Shown: positions 7,040 through 8,015 of the stretch, in pieces
Numbering within the stretch: the first letter of the stretch is position 1
Layout of the letters: each line of letters starts with the position of its first letter
Source of the DNA: Promethearchaeota archaeon CR_4
GTDB lineage: Archaea > Asgardarchaeota > Lokiarchaeia > Sigyniarchaeales > CR-4
Assembly: GCA_001940655.1 (NCBI GenBank)
Contig: MBAA01000099.1
Coordinates: 20,993-29,007, forward strand
Direction of reading: 5' to 3'
DNA: 8,015 bases
Made by a program: the position numbers and the translations under genes
Notes under the pieces: generated by a model
The model's input: the letters and a program-made list of their open reading frames with translations, nothing else
Database searches by the model: none
What the model was told of the DNA's origin: nothing

Positions 7040-7047
7040 TTAAAAAG
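7040..7047 (-). promoter_or_regulatory. Candidate TATA element for the coiled-coil gene
   Basis: The minus strand reads CTTTTTAA about 27-34 nt before the GTG at 7013, the spacing expected if transcription starts at or just before that codon. A second candidate is the palindrome GTTATAAC at 7088-7095, which would give a leader of roughly 50 nt. Neither can be preferred firmly. Confidence 0.35.
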
Positions 7048-7096
7048 ATTTTTGATAAGTAGGGATTTGTCAAAAAGAAGGGTGCATGTTATAACC

Positions 7097-7118
7097 ATGG
7101 ATTAGAATAAGAATCCAT
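7097..7118. repeat. Small inverted repeat in the 221-bp spacer
   Basis: ATGGATT at 7097-7103 and AATCCAT at 7112-7118 form a perfect 7-bp inverted repeat around an 8-nt A/T-rich loop. It lies between the membrane-protein stop and the coiled-coil gene, so it could be a transcript hairpin in the 3' region of the former or a protein-binding site. Apart from this and the TATA candidates I see no RNA gene or small coding sequence in 7014-7234. Confidence 0.4.
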
Positions 7119-7234
7119 CATTGCAGGATCGAAGGTGACTGTCCATCTTACACGTGGAATTTTGCCCAACATTCAAACCCTTGAAACAAGAACGAGAGGA
7201 AACTGGAGAGATACTTAGGGTGTATGGCGAGATC

Positions 7235-8015
7235 CTATGCCATGCGAATTTGCGTGACGATGTTGGCATAGTGTAGGGCACTAACATTGCATAAGTCGGA
7301 AATTTCCCGGGTAACTTTAGTTAGGAGCTTTTCTATCACGTCGCGGTCGATGATCTTCACTTTCTCCGGGGTTGTGATCAACGCGACTAATAGGTAATTT
7401 TGGCATCGGAGCCGCTGGTCCGTTAATCCGGAATCTAATGCCCGGGTCGCGAAAATGAACGCGACTTGCCCCTCCTCTTTCACTCCAAAGGGAATGGGTC
7501 CGAATAACCCTGTAGTATAATTTTGTCCCTGTCCGATCGTTGTGTAATAATACGCCGCTGACGAGAGCTCCACGTCATTTTGCAGGGGATGTTCGGCGAA
7601 CGCGATTATTGGTCCCTGCATGCCGAGCTTGTAGAAGACGATGTTGTGAAAGACCTGACCTCGTTGGCTGCTCGTGAGCGACAAGATGGTGAAACAGAAA
7701 ATCAAAGAACATGAGATGATGAGGAGCGTTTCGGAAAAGGGAATGAGCGTTTCATTGGTTATCTTGCCGCCGAAAAAGCGAAACACTAATATGAAATAGT
7801 GGGCAAGGATGATGCAATAACTAGACACGATTATGAACACGTACTGGCTTTTTCGGATGATATAGGTCGTTGTAATTAAAAGTCCAAAGATTATTTCAAC
7901 CGCCGTGTCGTTGATGCGGGAAATTTGCATAAATACGAGTGAGAACACATCTCTCACCACCAGATTGATGAAAATATAGCTTACCATCAGTATGGCGACG
8001 TGGCCTGCGAGCACG
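7235..8015 (-). CDS. Multi-spanning membrane protein with putative longin-like C-terminal domain (5' end off right edge)
   Basis: Not a named family that I recognise. The frame is open to the right edge; a GTG at 8014 is only the first possible codon in view, so the true start is probably outside. Counting from that codon, 259 residues are visible. Four hydrophobic segments lie at about 3-20, 37-53, 58-80 and 91-113. A soluble domain follows from about 130. Its order of strand PIIAFAE, helix ELSSAAYYYTTIGQGQ, strands GLFGPIPFG and QVAFIFATRALD, strand NYLLVALITTP and long helix DRDVIEKLLTKVTREISDL is that of a longin-like fold. The phrase TTIGQGQNYTTGLFGPIPFG at 158-177 resembles a motif I associate with archaeal longin-like proteins. 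It probably sits in the cell membrane with this domain in the cytoplasm, where it could contact small GTPases. Topology and fold are inferred. Confidence 0.8.
   Translation of the reverse strand, partial: VLAGHVAILMVSYIFINLVVRDVFSLVFMQISRINDTAVEIIFGLLITTTYIIRKSQYVFIIVSSYCIILAHYFILVFRFFGGKITNETLIPFSETLLIISCSLIFCFTILSLTSSQRGQVFHNIVFYKLGMQGPIIAFAEHPLQNDVELSSAAYYYTTIGQGQNYTTGLFGPIPFGVKEEGQVAFIFATRALDSGLTDQRLRCQNYLLVALITTPEKVKIIDRDVIEKLLTKVTREISDLCNVSALHYANIVTQIRMA

Noticed and set aside
6355..7062. Long plus-strand open frame rich in Ala, Phe and Ser, opposite the coiled-coil gene
   Set aside because: It is the mirror image of Ala/Lys-rich codons, which read as Ala, Ser, Phe and Leu on the other strand. 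The minus-strand frame has coiled-coil periodicity, a terminator and a promoter candidate.

Overview
The window looks like part of an Asgard (Promethearchaeota-type) archaeal chromosome. Three things point there. A CDC48/VAT-type AAA ATPase is archaeal or eukaryotic. An O-phosphoseryl-tRNA(Sec) kinase is limited to selenocysteine-decoding archaea and eukaryotes. A Rab/Ras-like small GTPase sits near two proteins that appear to carry longin/profilin-like domains. Protein composition and A/T-rich promoter elements also fit an archaeon. I cannot assign a class within Asgard. No rRNA, tRNA, CRISPR array or transposon is visible.

Layout, left to right. A minus-strand pair of pstK followed by cdc48 (8 bp apart, cdc48 running off the left edge) is transcribed away from a short divergent promoter region. 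On the other side of that region a plus-strand gene encodes a putative longin-like domain, a helical linker and a C-terminal winged helix. It converges, with 17 bp between stop codons, on a minus-strand small GTPase gene. From the next divergent spacer runs a plus-strand gene for the alpha-type part of an ADP-forming acyl-CoA synthetase, then a plus-strand ArsB/NhaD-type permease that starts with GTG. The last part is on the minus strand: a Lys/Ala-rich coiled-coil protein, a 221-bp non-coding spacer with one small inverted repeat, and the 3' part of a gene for a multi-spanning membrane protein with a putative longin-like C-terminal domain.

How it may fit together. The pstK-cdc48 pair suggests co-expression rather than one pathway. 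PSTK phosphorylates Ser-tRNA(Sec) on the way to selenocysteine, while CDC48 unfolds proteins. The longin-winged-helix protein, the GTPase and the membrane-anchored longin candidate are plausible members of an archaeal small-GTPase network, because longin and roadblock folds act as GTPase scaffolds and regulators. The acyl-CoA synthetase and the permease look like ordinary metabolism and transport with no clear link to these. The most interesting signals are the two differently built longin-like proteins in one 8-kb window with a GTPase, and the selenocysteine gene. All family calls come from reading motifs by eye, not from searches.
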